Source: Pomphorhynchus laevis
Taxonomy: Eukaryota > Acanthocephala > Palaeacanthocephala > Echinorhynchida > Pomphorhynchidae
Length of the DNA: 64,000 nucleotides
Direction: 5' to 3'
Assembly: GCA_012934845.2 (NCBI GenBank)
Contig: WNNJ02001270.1
Location: 34,012-98,011 of the forward strand
In this document: positions 45,601 to 54,777 of the stretch, piece after piece
Layout: each line of letters starts with the position of its first letter
Position numbering within the stretch: the first letter of the stretch is position 1
Position numbers and translations under genes: made by a program
The notes under the pieces: model-generated
Told to the model about the DNA's origin: nothing
What the model saw: only the letters and a program-made list of their open reading frames with translations
The model's database searches: none

Positions 45601-47679
45601 TGAGTAATGTTTTTTGTAATTTTTTTCGACTGAACTTTTTACTAGCTGAATTTTTTCTAAAGCGAACCGACAAGAAACTTTATTTATGTGATTCTTTTCA
45701 TTTTTATGTTAATTTTCTGAAGATGCTGGTAGTTACTAGCGAAATATCAAAATGATTTTTGTTGTCGTTTAACTATATTTAATAGTTGCTAGATATTTAA
45801 TTTTTATATTTAATTGAAAACAATATATTTTGGTTTCAATCAGTTTTAATTTTAGCGCCTATAAGTTATCGACAAAATAAAGGAAATATAGTATTATATA
45901 ATCTATTAATCATATTAATATTAGAAATATATCCATCCTGATCTTTATTTAAATTATTTTAATAGCTGCATTTAATTTTTATATTTAATTCAACTTAATC
46001 GATAAATTTTCCTCGATTTATATTAATGGATAAATTCAAATACAACAGTAAAGTAAATGTTGAACAACTACGTAATTCATTAAAAATCGATATAAATTAA
46101 AATCGTAATAAATTAAATTTATTTACTTTAAAATCATTGATTGATTTAGTTAAATCACTAAAATAATTATTTAATTGTTTAAATAATAACGTTAAATAAT
46201 AACGTTTCTTCGTTATTCTTTAAAGATAATTGCTCAAATGACTACAATGCCCAACTAAAGAAAGTAAAATTGTAAAAAACTAAAATAGTGTTTTAAAGAG
46301 TAAAAATTAAAGAGTAAACGATTTTGAAGGAATTACTAAATTACTAAATCAATAAATTTTCCTCGATTTATATTAATAGATAAATAAATTCAACTACATT
46401 GAGTAATGTTTTTTGTAATATTTTTCGACTGAACTTTTTACTAGTTGAATTTTTTCTAGAGCGAACTCTTCTCTAGTGCAATTTCTTTAATTCTTGTAAA
46501 TTGAAATTCCAAAAATAAACTTTTTTAGTTTTATCTGACATGTTCCATCTTTTATACAAATATTTGTGTTTCTTTACTTTACGTTTTTGTAAAAATAAAC
46601 ACAAAGTTCGAGTATTGAGTCTAATTTATTTCATCTTGAAATAAATCAAGATGATTTATTAATAAATCAATTATTCCATCTTAAAATAGAACACGCCGAA
46701 TATATGAATATTAATATTTATTCCGGTCAAGAATTATGTAATTCTAAACGTGATAGTTAATTGGAGCAAGGTCAGTGCGGAACACTGCCAGATTTATTAA
46801 TTTGAGCATTCAGTTTATTACTGAATTTGACCAATTTTTACTGTCAAATATCTTAATTTTTATTTATTGCAATATCATACCAAATGCAATTGGCTTAACA
46901 TGAAATAATCAAATAGGTACATCTCGACCACATAAAACTCGTGTTTTGACAGGAAACCAATTCAATCGTTGAAATACATGAAAGGTCCATTTGTGCAAAA
47001 TGTGTGAGTTTCTACATTTCCGATGTATGGTAAATCTTTTATTAAATAACTGCTTAGATATTAAATGCATGCAATTCTCACCCAATAACGTTTGTTTGCA
47101 TCTGACCTGTAGTATTGTTAGAATTTATTAGGCTAGAATAAAATAATATTTGTTGAATTAGAATTTTTGATTAAATACATAAAGTTTACTTTTTAGGTAA
47201 TTTTCCATCATGCTTAGAGGATATTGGTAAAGAATGTGAATTAGTACATTGGTGCCACGGTGCTCCAGGTAAAAATATAAATATTAATTTAAAACTATTT
47301 CGTTTTACTTGAAGGAGTAATATACCTCATGGCATCTGCCTTTCAGAAACTTAGAGAAGATAAGTATTTACAGAGCTGCATTCTATCTGCTGATCTAGTT
47401 TGGAAGTTTGGTTTATTGAAAAAGGGACCTGGACTTTGTCATGGTATCTCTGGAAATGGATATGTTTTCCTGCTTATGTATAGATTGACTGGGGATAAAA
47501 AATATTATTACATGGCCCTAGGCTTTGCGCACTTTATGGCTTTACCTGTGTTCACTCAGAGTGTACTAATGAAGCCGGATAATCCTTTTAGCCTTTTTGA
47601 GGGAATGGCTGGGCAAGTATGCTTTCTATGTGACATTGTAAATCCAATTCATTCCTATTTTCCATTCACTGATATTTAG
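36145..47679 (+). CDS. LANCL3: LanC-like protein, five coding exons
   Basis: The coding exons are 36,145-36,672, 39,088-39,226, 41,717-41,842, 47,197-47,268 and 47,315-47,679. Together they make 1,230 bases, 409 residues plus stop, and every junction keeps frame, close to the usual 400-450 residues of animal LANCL proteins. The protein is an alpha/alpha toroid in known members. Visible family motifs are GGLYTGRLGAVYA (about residue 45), FFFGPAGLYF, LYGIAGVLALF, GAAHGLSF (223-230), LVHWCHGAPG (280-289), GPGLCHGISGNGY and FSLFEGMAG. The zinc ligands expected from LANCL1 map to Cys284, Cys330 and His331, all present. Known relatives add glutathione to dehydrated Ser/Thr residues in damaged proteins and are cytosolic or membrane-associated. 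The KGPGLCHG and FLLMYRLTG wording is closer to LANCL3 than to LANCL1. The start chosen is the first ATG in the frame. Introns 1-3 hold many mobile elements and intron 4 is only 46 bases. The gene looks intact. Confidence 0.93.
37255..37460 (-). mobile_element. Penelope-like fragment in LanC intron 1
   Basis: The minus strand carries the gcatgagcattcatgcat segment, the LYRKDD block and the LDMNIKLT / NKTNINDK block, as in the fragments at 0.6-3.5 kb and the RT at 40.9 kb. Confidence 0.6.
37501..37809. mobile_element. MITE-like element with perfect 30-bp terminal inverted repeats
   Basis: Bases 37,501-37,530 and 37,780-37,809 are exact reverse complements (tcgaaaaagccgaaacctaa and onward). 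The interior is AT-rich and non-coding. It includes a segment (cctataatctaagtttttaa) found again near 38,245 beside another ccgaaacctgata word. No clear target-site duplication is seen. Confidence 0.75.
37890..38300 (+). repeat. Dispersed repeat and Penelope-like terminal sequence
   Basis: Bases 37,914-38,110 match the AT-rich dispersed repeat seen reversed at 13.3 kb. Bases 38,185-38,290 contain gcatgtatttggtcccgctg and ccgaaacctgataacatagc, the non-coding tail of the 582-base Penelope-like units near 2.45 and 3.03 kb. Confidence 0.55.
38500..38640 (+). repeat. Another copy of the AT-rich dispersed repeat
   Basis: The order ttgactttatttataaattg to ctcagttatctgatttga matches the copies at 13.3 kb (reversed) and 37.9 kb. 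Confidence 0.45.
38747..38796. repeat. 19-bp tandem repeat
   Basis: The word caattatcaattactgttt occurs twice, followed by a partial third. Confidence 0.8.
39088..39226 (+). CDS. LANCL3: LanC-like exon 2
   Basis: The acceptor is atttgtttag and the donor is tcg|gtaagc. It encodes IPRQDEISFTICKNLL at its start and ends in NLRYI plus the first base of the Gly codon completed by exon 3. It is too short and too interrupted by flanking stops to show as a long ORF, but it fills exactly the gap expected between FNLQ and GAAHGLS. Confidence 0.88.
39309..39634. mobile_element. Tc1/mariner-type MITE in LanC intron 2
   Basis: The ends (39,311-39,352 and 39,591-39,632) are 42-base inverted repeats with one mismatch, beginning taacgataaataattgat. 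If the outer ta is the duplicated TA target, the element fits Tc1/mariner-type MITEs. A second inverted pair (agtttattatattcag and its complement) lies inside at about 39,482-39,538. The interior has no coding capacity. Confidence 0.8.
40190..41240 (+). mobile_element. Penelope-like element with RT core, in LanC intron 2
   Basis: Reading along the plus strand, the translated motifs appear in the order known for Penelope-like RTs: LYWNPKLHKNPIKPRFI (about 40,385), TYDFSTLYTNLDL (motif A, about 40,625), GVPMGGNSSPIIADL (motif B, 40,870), RYIDDICVF (motif C, 41,000) and YPESLILNKT then YLDMNIKLT. The last 119 codons (40,878-41,237) are open and the earlier part is broken by stops and frame changes. 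A separate short copy of the YLDMNIKLT segment precedes it at 40,200-40,300. No GIY-YIG domain follows. Confidence 0.72.
41717..41842 (+). CDS. LANCL3: LanC-like exon 3
   Basis: The acceptor is catatag and the donor is gagg|gtactc. It encodes GAAHGLSFILQMML and ends with TPEG, joining in phase to GNFPSC of the next exon. GAAHGL is a signature of the family. Confidence 0.9.
42220..42835 (+). mobile_element. CR1/L2-like LINE 3' end with internal duplication
   Basis: The open frame 42,242-42,790 (182 codons) ends with the C-terminal region typical of CR1/L2/Jockey-type RTs: PRIDYCLSLL, KPLQRLINTAVRI, FDHISSYLSKLGWLSI, RFRLLCLTYRLLH and SDHLRSSSSLQFFKKQL. The first 82 bases (42,223-42,304) repeat 42,402-42,484, so the LQRLINTAVRI-FDHISSYLSKL block is present twice. 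The catalytic RT part is missing. It lies in LanC intron 3 in the same orientation as the gene. Confidence 0.75.
43081..43323 (-). CDS. Unrecognised 80-residue basic ORF in LanC intron 3
   Basis: An ATG at 43,323 opens 80 codons on the strand opposite to LanC. The product is Arg/Lys-rich at first (YYRTRMKNLRRSRQ) and then helical-looking with a leucine-rich end (YIEEVLFLLKLHGRLNL). A possible splice acceptor (atctaaacag) lies a few bases before the ATG, so it could be a terminal exon. The composition is less AT-rich than its flanks. I do not recognise it. A transposase or host-gene fragment is possible. Confidence 0.35.
   Translation of the reverse strand: MVNVCKSYYRTRMKNLRRSRQVQCKLLSRQIRIDRKVNQQLKITLHDYIEEVLFLLKLHGRLNLGLPDNLSTIVNKFEEY
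43437..44140. repeat. Cluster of short perfect hairpins
   Basis: Inverted pairs occur at 43,437-43,466 (gtaaccgacaatt and complement), 43,557-43,580 (agtctactttg), 43,778-43,802 (gttcctacat), 44,065-44,102 (ccaacac), 44,101-44,138 (ggtaggt) and 44,108-44,122 (gaaagt). There is no gene in this stretch. Such density is unusual and suggests serial fold-back repair events. Confidence 0.7.
44574..44885 (-). CDS. Unrecognised ORF with a 26-residue duplication
   Basis: This minus-strand ORF of 103 codons contains two tandem copies of a 26-residue unit (NAHICGF-IT-AIEYNEAK-DLQ), 78 bases apart, so the frame is kept. The C-terminal part (LLDYTVLHGIDVEFTDATGK) is unrelated. It sits in LanC intron 3 on the opposite strand. 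No family is recognised. The clean in-frame duplication and mixed composition suggest former coding sequence, but a pseudogene is as likely as a gene. Confidence 0.35.
   Translation of the reverse strand: MYLLDYRLQKARVNAHICGFNITVAIEYNEAKCDLQVRINAHICGFTITLAIEYNEAKRDLQRGTANAANLLDYTVLHGIDVEFTDATGKPWISPISDTNKIW
44954..44987. repeat. Perfect 14-bp-stem hairpin
   Basis: The words tatgtcaaaagagg and cctcttttgacata flank a 6-base loop. Confidence 0.85.
45600..46470. repeat. Diverged direct repeats, 0.3-0.8 kb apart
   Basis: A 70-base block (gagtaatgttttttgtaat to tttttcta-agcgaac) occurs at about 45,600 and 46,397. A second block (ataaattttcctcgattta) occurs near 46,002 and 46,351. No gene is supported here. 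Confidence 0.6.
46471..47196. other. Rest of LanC intron 3, nothing recognised
   Basis: This is AT-rich intronic DNA with no element that I can name. Confidence 0.5.
47197..47268 (+). CDS. LANCL3: LanC-like exon 4
   Basis: This 72-base exon lies between ctttttag and ccag|gtaaaa. It carries LVHWCHGAPG with the first zinc-binding Cys (residue 284). Confidence 0.9.
47315..47679 (+). CDS. LANCL3: LanC-like exon 5 (terminal)
   Basis: The acceptor is acttgaag after a 46-base intron. It encodes GVIYLMASAFQ, the Cys330-His331 pair in GLCHG, and FSLFEGMAGQVCFL, ending at TAG after FPFTDI, the usual C-terminus of the family. No canonical AATAAA is seen in the next 300 bases. Confidence 0.92.
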
Positions 47680-47884
47680 ACTCTTTATTTTGTGTTAATG
47701 AATGTTTTCGCAGTTTTAAAATTACATTTTTAAAGTACTCTTTTGTTTACTAAAGAATAATTTTATGTAAAATTTCATTTTACTAATTTTACCTTGTAAT
47801 ATACCTTTATAAAATTAGGTAAATTATAATATTGTTATAATTGCTGTAACTTTCCTCGAGATAGCCATTTACTTGCACTTTGAG

Positions 47885-47904
47885 CTAAAATGTGCACATT
47901 TTAG
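47885..47904. repeat. Perfect 20-bp palindrome
   Basis: ctaaaatgtgcacattttag is its own reverse complement with no spacer. Confidence 0.9.
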
Positions 47905-47984
47905 TATCAATAGCTGATCAAGCACGCTCAGTTGGATTCTCTCATTTGAAGAATGCGTTATTTCAAACTTTCCTATGATCCACT

Positions 47985-48075
47985 AGTTAAGTTCGACTTA
48001 ACTGATGCAAATCAGTTAAGTAGAACATATCACTCCCGATTTACATATCACTCCCGATATGTAAAACGCGCTGTA
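47985..48075. repeat. Nested inverted and direct repeats
   Basis: The word gttaagt alternates three times in opposite orientations (gttaagttcgacttaac, then acttaactgat and its complement). Next, acatatcactcccgat occurs twice in direct order and partly inverted. Confidence 0.75.
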
Positions 48076-48317
48076 AGCGTTTTCCTGAATTCGCTTAGAC
48101 TGCTGTAAAATCAGATACATGCAATCTTGCTATCTTAGGAAACTACTTGATTTACTAGAAATTGATGAGATTTTCAAAAATAACGCATTATCTGAAGACT
48201 AACAGAAACTCCTGAATCCAGAGAACTGCTCGCTAGTATGTTATTAACGCAACACAATTGGCAGTTACCCAGTTTACCAAAAAGATCTTTAAAATTGTCA
48301 TTGCAAGGTTTTTGTCG

Positions 48318-48364
48318 CACAATTATTACGAGAATTATCTTAGATAATTCTCGTAATAATTGTG
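48318..48364. repeat. Perfect 47-bp palindrome
   Basis: The arm cacaattattacgagaatta is followed without a real loop by its exact complement. Confidence 0.9.
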
Positions 48365-48715
48365 ATTCTTCTGCAACGAACCATTCTCATCCATTTGCGA
48401 TGAGATACCAAACAGAAAGTAATACCAAACTCGGAAGAATCGCGAAGACAACATTGTCTAATCTTGTGCGTATCGTCGTTCAAGATGGAGTTTATCCGAC
48501 GTGGATCATATAAACCTGAAGTTGTCAAGCTTTCAACTATTAATATATCAATGATAAATATCCCGATCTTGTCACGACGCTATCAAACTTCAACAAGATA
48601 GACTTTCTCTGCATTTGTAATGTAATTCGTCTAGCACATGCACCTAAACCCGATAATCGTAGTTACCCTAACATTATATGATCATAAAAGTAGTTTACCA
48701 CTGTCTGTATCACTC

Positions 48716-48820
48716 TTCAGTGCAGTATTTTATTGTTTGTACTTGTTCAACAAGTACAAACAATAAAGCGCTCGAGTTGCTTGTTCAAGCAACTCGAGCG
48801 CTTTAATTCATTGCACTGAA
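48716..48820. repeat. Two adjacent palindromes within an outer stem
   Basis: The palindrome at 48,730-48,766 (ttattgtttgtacttgtt and complement) is followed directly by one at 48,765-48,804 (aaagcgctcgagttgctt and complement). The pair is enclosed by ttcagtgca (48,716-48,724) and tgcactgaa (48,812-48,820). The whole can fold as a three-way, T-like structure. No coding sequence is associated. Confidence 0.8.
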
Positions 48821-50588
48821 AATATGTGCATTAAAAACATATTAAATTTCGAGTGCGGATATTTGTTGATTTTCTAACTTCGATAAAAATATTTACTTCA
48901 ATTGAATTTTAGTGCAATTTATAAATTTATATTATTACGAAAATAACAAAAAAATTTCAAATCTTTTCTTTCTGATTTATTTATAACTGAAGTTTTGACT
49001 GAATAATATTTAACTTTATTTAACTTTAGTTAAATATAATATTTAACTTTATTTTGATTAAATTTAACTGAAATATCAAAATTTCAGTTTCACTGGTAAT
49101 TTTAAGCGTCCATAAGTGACAAAAACATTTTTATTTTTTATCTAGATCGAATTTTTATAAATCGAATCTTGATTAGCAAGATTAGTTTTTATTTATTATT
49201 TATAATTATTTATAAATATAAATAATAAAAGACTATAAAAGATTTTATACAATTAATATTTATATAACGAATCTTGATTATATTATTATAATATTATATT
49301 ATTAAAATATTATAATAATATAATAATATTAAATATAATACATTAGATAATGAAATTTTATAAATAATAAAAGACTATAAAAGATTTTATACAATATAAC
49401 TATATATAATATTAATAATAGTTAATATAATAAGTAGTTAATTAGTTAATATTGACTAATTGATTACTAATATTGACTATTGTTATATCAACTATAGTCT
49501 ATAGTTAATATAACTATAATAATAGTTATATTAATGACTATTAGTTATCATAACTTAGTTACATTATTTTTAATTGAATTTTCTTTTGTGTAATATGTTC
49601 TTCTATTTTTAGATTGAAAAGGACTGCGAAGTACAGTCGAAATATCAAAAAAATAAAGTTCTTTTTTGTATTCTCGGGGATGGTTCGCAATAAAAAAGAT
49701 ATTATCTAAATATTCAAATCAATAAATTATAAATATTGTTAGAAATATATCAATAATATAATATTGTATTAATATAATAATATATTAATATAATAATATA
49801 TTATATGTCAAACTAGCTAATATGTTGGACAAGCTAAACAGGGTTTTAAAAAGAGAACGTACCAGCCTATTTTGCACATTTGAATTATATTTAATCTTAC
49901 ATACTGTGATATATATAAATATATATGGCATATATAAATCAGGCTCTGTTGACTGTTTGAATAGTTAGAAAATATTACTTACTGGATCAGATTATTTTAA
50001 ATATTATGCCAATAGTTTAAACATTGTTAAATTTTTCGTTAATTCAAACAATCATACAAACAAATTTTGTATTTTGATAATTTATCTAAAATAGACAGCA
50101 ATTGTTTGAAAAAATAAGAATTGTTGTTAAGCAGTTGTTCGAAAATTATATTTAAAATATATAAAATTATTTAATTTATACTATGAAAGCGGATAAAATG
50201 TATTTTCTGCGTTTTAATGATTATTATTAATTTATTATTTTGATGTCTTTTGATTGATACATGAAAGTAATACTAAATTTAATAATATGAAATCATTATT
50301 ATATAGATGATAAAGTATCTTTATACTAAAATATGTTTTATGATTAAAAATATGAAAAATTCTAAAATATGTTTTTTTTTATTCAATAAAGCTTGTTATT
50401 CCTGTAATATGGTCATTATTTAAATAATTGTTCAGCTACCAATTAAACTAGGGTCACTGGGAATAAATAAATCTAGCTCAAATACGTTACAGGAATACAC
50501 ATTTTCATTACGAATGTGTGCACCTATGAACGACCTCGATTGATCACAATGAAAAATTAGTCAATCCAAAATTGCCCTGTAAATAAAG
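48821..50588. other. AT-rich gene-free stretch
   Basis: No gene is seen. Bases 49,330-49,362 repeat a scrap of the Penelope-like fragment (aatacattagataatgaaat). Bases 49,400-49,560 and 49,740-49,810 are simple AT-rich runs. Confidence 0.45.
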
Positions 50589-51429
50589 TTGCGATACAAA
50601 GAAATGCAAATGCAGGTATTTGACGAACTAACAAGAATAGAAAAGGAAAATATAATACATATAACTAATAATTATGGAGCCTCGATATGGCTCATCACTT
50701 TTCCTGTTACACAAACTGGTCGCTACTTATCAAAGCAACAATTTCAAGACGCGATATCAGCAAGATATGGATGGGAACCACTAAACAATCCAAATGTATT
50801 TGTGGACAGAACCTCAACATTGCACACGCACTATCATGTCAAGTTGGTGGAATACCTTTCACACGAAACAAGATCGCGTTAGCACTTCGTGATGTGTGTA
50901 TCTTGGTGATGTTTGTGTCAATGCTGGTATTGAGACGTCACTCCTACCAGTTCCAGATATTATGCTATTTGATAACATCAGTACAACCACAGAGAGGTCG
51001 GCTCGACTAAACATAGCATGCAATAATCTATTCGGAACAACGATGGAGCGGTCCTTCATGGACGTTTGTGTTTTTAACCCGCTTGCCTTATCGTATTCCC
51101 AACGGATGAACGATTCGCATAATTATCATGAAAATAGAAAACGAGCCAAATATGCTGAACGAGTGGCAAAAATTGAGTGCTCCGGATTTCACTCTCTCAC
51201 AAATTCTGCGATCGGAAACATAGGTCCTAATGCAGACAGAGTATTACGACAGATTGCACGCCAACAGGCGGTTAAACACAATACACCCTATCATGAATAC
51301 ATCGCTTATCTTAGAAGCAACATCTCATTCATCCTCGCAAAATGTGTATCGTTGGCGATTCGACGAGCATCCGTAAGAAACCTCAACTATCAAGCGAAGT
51401 CACTCAATGACTCGCAAAACCTACATTAA
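50589..51429 (+). pseudogene. Broken element-type protein with CxCG...H...C motif
   Basis: The region encodes, in order, GASIWLITFPV, a RYGWEP segment, a Cys/His motif (CICGQ...IAHALSC-VGG), a segment with SLLPVPDIML, a SFMDVCVFNPLA strand and a final helical part ending in SNISFILAKC. This order matches a domain I remember from proteins of repeated elements in many animals, where the wording is RYGW, CxCG, DHAxxC, then D-x-R-V-F. Its enzyme type is not settled for me. The later acidic strand pattern could be a PD-(D/E)xK-like nuclease. The copy is broken. Element class is not determined. Confidence 0.5.
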
Positions 51430-51639
51430 TCCAAATGTTTTGAAATAACAACTCGGTTAAGGTCTATTTGAAGGAACCTACACATTTGTAAAATTTATTC
51501 TAATAAATATTGTTGTTAAAAAATAATAAATAATTATGATAATAGTAAATAAGATAATCAGAATTATACTGCAATACTCCGGTTATTAGATACAAATTAT
51601 AATAAAAGATGATAAGGGAATAATTCTAATCAAATTACG

Positions 51640-51715
51640 CTAGATAATCACATTACATCAAATACATTATTGCATGTATTTGATCCCAATACCATGTTAG
51701 GTGTCAGTTACCAAC
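51640..51715 (+). repeat. Possible Penelope-like tail fragment
   Basis: The words aatacattattgcatgtattt and ccatgttagg resemble the non-coding tail of the Penelope-like units near 2.45 and 3.03 kb. The match is short. Confidence 0.35.
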
Positions 51716-52290
51716 AAATTATCGTTAATACCACCGATATTCGTATTTAGAATCCGTTGAATTTCATCAATCAAATGATCCAAAAATCAAATTGATAATC
51801 CAGCGGTTCCTTTCTTAATTCTAGCAGTTGGTAAGTTTATAAAAATTCTGAGATATAGAAGTTCGTTAGTTAAAAGATATTCAAATGCTGTATTTTTTAA
51901 TTTTGGGTGCAATACAAAATGCATAGACTCAGCTAAGTGATATATGATTTGTCTGTCAACGTATTAAGCATCGGACAATAGAAAAGGTACAATGTCATAT
52001 CAAATTTATAACAAATAAGACATTTCGTAGTAAAAACAATGCTTTATTACTATTTACGTTGTATTGTCTAGTATGGGATTGTTTTGATTATATGGAGACA
52101 GTTAAACTTTGAAAAATGCTGTTTCATTTAAATGCTTACATGCTACAGCAGAAAGCAGTCAATATATCGAGAAATCTAAGTGTTTTTTTATATCAATAAT
52201 TAGATTTGCTAACTATTCATTATAATATTCTTAAGTTCCACCGAGTAATAATTGATCTGCGTAAGAATCAGCTATTGAAATTAATCACTT
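51706..52290. repeat. Mosaic of blocks shared with 54.8-57.1 kb
   Basis: Bases 51,706-51,795 (cagttaccaacaaattatcg) recur at 56,150-56,240. Bases 52,024-52,150 recur near 54,850 and 55,685. Bases 52,155-52,215 recur near 57,090. Identity is around 85-90 percent by eye. No gene is supported. Confidence 0.7.
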
Positions 52291-52294
52291 AATG

Positions 52295-52395
52295 TAATAA
52301 AAATTTATTATTTAGAGATAAAACTTATAACGACCATTTAAAATATTTTAAAAGATCAGAGTATTACTGAATAAACCCAACTTATTATAAAATGG
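52295..52395 (+). mobile_element. Separate LINE-B 3'-end scrap
   Basis: This 100-base piece matches the coding 3' end of LINE-B (tttagagataaaacttataa) and lies directly before a block that starts inside the RT of the same LINE. Confidence 0.7.
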
Positions 52396-52397
52396 TC

Positions 52398-54720
52398 GTT
52401 TGACTCTGTGAATTGGCCTCGCTTACTAAGCAAGCTTCATTTCGAGTTTCACATACGCGGTCCAATCTTAAAACTACCTGCAGCCATATTGTCGCCCAAT
52501 GAAATTCGTATTTCAGATGGACTACAATTCTCACACCACTTGATCCAAAATCGTGAGATTTTACAAGGGGATCATTTAAGTCCGCTACTTTTCACGCTGT
52601 TCGTGAGTGACCTTCCCTCCTTTGTCTGTCAAAGCGGTAGATCAAGCTGCATAATGTATGCAGATGATTTAGTCATTCTTTCTCATGATATTACTCAGCA
52701 ACAACGCCATTGAATCGTCTAGATACCTACTGCATACAAAATTTTATAGTGGTAAATCTAGATATGTCCCGAGCTACAAAATTCAGAAAGTGTGGCCGTC
52801 TACGCGGTGATGACTCATTGCAATATCGAAATGGCAATTTTTTATTTTGTTGTGATAATTCCTACCTTGGTATAGTTTTAAATTCGAAATGGACATTCTC
52901 GAAACCTATTTCCAACAAGTGTGTAAAGGCAACTGAAAGAATGTATTCCTTCAGAAACATAGGTAATTTGTCCTTCGAAGGTGCCCTAAGATTCTTTAAG
53001 GTGATGATCCTTCCTATATTAACACATTGTATACAGGCGATCTGGCTTGATCTTACTGCTGCTAATTTATTATTTAGAGATAAAACTTATAACGACCATT
53101 TAAAATATTTTAAAAGATCAGAATATTACTGAAGAAACTCAACTTATTATAAAATGTCGTCGTGACTCGGTCACATTCAGTCGAATTAAACAAACTTGCA
53201 TGTTAAAAATAAAATAGGGTGGTAATTAATCGAAAATTTTCTTAAGCTTTACTTATTGATACAAAATGTGATATTATGTTGTATCTTATCCAAACTAGAC
53301 GCCTAGACATGTGTATACTCGTTGCATTGTCAGTTGTCCCAATCATGACGTTTACATGTGGTGAAACACTCAGATGTAAATATACAGCACTCCGATAATG
53401 AAAACACAGGCCAAATATTTGTCAACAGGATTCCCCCTTTTGAAATTCAGCATAATAGAGATTCACAAAAACCAGGACTCACTGAAGATTTCACAACACA
53501 TCGAATGATCCTCACAACTTATCTTACAGAAGGTATATGAATGGCAAATCTCAACATACTTAAAATACTATTATACGGGGATGTTGTGAATCAGTATCTT
53601 TCCTATTAATCTATTATCATAGACAATATTTTTATTTATTTTAGATATTGTTGTAGCAAAAAGCTTCATAATCATTATTGCATGTTGGCTTTTCAACACT
53701 CTTACCTATAAGAACAAAACCGAAATTTGTCGTCAACATTTATTTATACCATTAATTATTTTTGATTCATTGATATAAAAACGCGCTAAATTCAAATAAG
53801 TGAATTTAAATGTTTAAAAAGTTTACATACCGGATTTAGCAATTTGGGGATTAACACAGCCAGGACGGAAGAATATAAGTGTAAAATCACTCAAATGTTT
53901 CGCGAGAACGAACAAAAATAATTAATTTATTTTTTTTACAATAAATATCTTCATATTTAACTTATAAAATACTTTCAAGGTAATAAAATATTTAGGAAAC
54001 ACAGAGAATAATCTAACGACCAGTGAATCACATCCGTCTCCTTTTTACGAATTTACAAAAACGTTGAGTTCAACCGATTTTATACATAATATTTATTGAG
54101 CTCTATCTAAATTTGCGTATAGATTATTGGATAATAGTTGTGGTGCAAAGTTAGAAACAAATATTTGTGCAGCATTATCGAATTTAATAATATAGAATGT
54201 TTCGAATGTTTTAATTCTTTAAACAATCTACTTGTAAGCATATGATATATTACTGATACATATGTAAAAGAAAAAACTCGCGATAATAAAGAATTACTAC
54301 CCATCTAACATTTAATAGCATCATCCACCGATAATAATTTGTCATTACCATAAATTTTTTCATCCAAGGCAGCTTGGTTTGCCTCTTATCTCTCTGAGCG
54401 TACCTTCTGTCAGTTGTGGCTCAATGTTTTCGAATCTATTTTATCTTAAACGTGGGGTTTATCAATGATCTGTCCTTGGCCCTAGTTTTTTCTCTTTAAT
54501 TATCGATGACTTATCATCCATCACTTAGCTTTTCAACTTTCAAATCATGCAGTATGCTGATGACATCCTCATATGCACTTATTTTTCCCTGCCAATTTAA
54601 TTGACATCGCCTCACAATCAACAAAATTCCTAACCGTTGTTTTCAAATCTCTAGAATCTATACAAATGACGATCAACTTCGAGAATTTAAGCATTATGTG
54701 GTTGATTCCTCCAAATATTA
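52398..54720 (+). repeat. 2.32-kb duplicated block, copy 1
   Basis: It aligns with 60,381-62,703 at a constant offset of 7,983 bases, with only about ten to fifteen differences that I could see. It contains the LINE-B RT from inside motif A (cut at its left end) through QGDHLSPLLF, MYADDLVILS and the RT C-terminus to about 53,150, then unrelated DNA and a broken CR1/Jockey-like RT piece (QYADDILICTYF, near 54,555). The left breakpoint falls within LINE-B coding sequence. Confidence 0.9.
53937..54384. repeat. Block repeated at 55,115-55,562 and 61,920-62,367
   Basis: The block starts tacaataaatatcttcat and ends ggtttgcct. The copy at 55,115 is offset by 1,178 bases and nearly identical. On the minus strand it encodes AALDEKIYGNDKLLSVDD, which resembles a host-protein piece, followed by a stop. 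Confidence 0.85.
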
Positions 54721-54777
54721 TTTACAATTAATATCTTCATATTTAACTTATAAAATACTTTCAAGGTAATAAAATAT
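54721..54777. repeat. Junction filler between duplicated blocks
   Basis: The CR1-like sequence stops at ccaaatatta and is joined to a scrap of aatatcttcatatttaactt copied from the neighbouring block, then to catgacgtttacatgtggtg. Confidence 0.6.

Noticed and set aside
45467-45673. 68-codon basic minus-strand ORF
   Set aside because: It begins at a non-ATG codon and overlaps a diverged direct repeat. No motif is recognised.
48238-48513. 91-codon ORF with AT-rich palindrome inside
   Set aside because: It spans the 47-base palindrome, has no motif, and a similar ORF exists on the other strand for the same reason.
48716-48820. T-shaped hairpin considered as a parvovirus-type terminus
   Set aside because: No replication or capsid coding sequence lies near it, and nearby simple palindromes suggest fold-back mutation instead.
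53358-53540. 60-codon plus-strand ORF (also at 61,341-61,523)
   Set aside because: It lies in duplicated non-coding DNA, has no recognised motif, and its two copies reflect the 2.32-kb duplication rather than conservation.
54107-54304. 65-codon minus-strand ORF repeated three times
   Set aside because: Its recurrence is explained by the copied block. The composition is AT-driven and a stop separates it from the more protein-like AALDEK segment.
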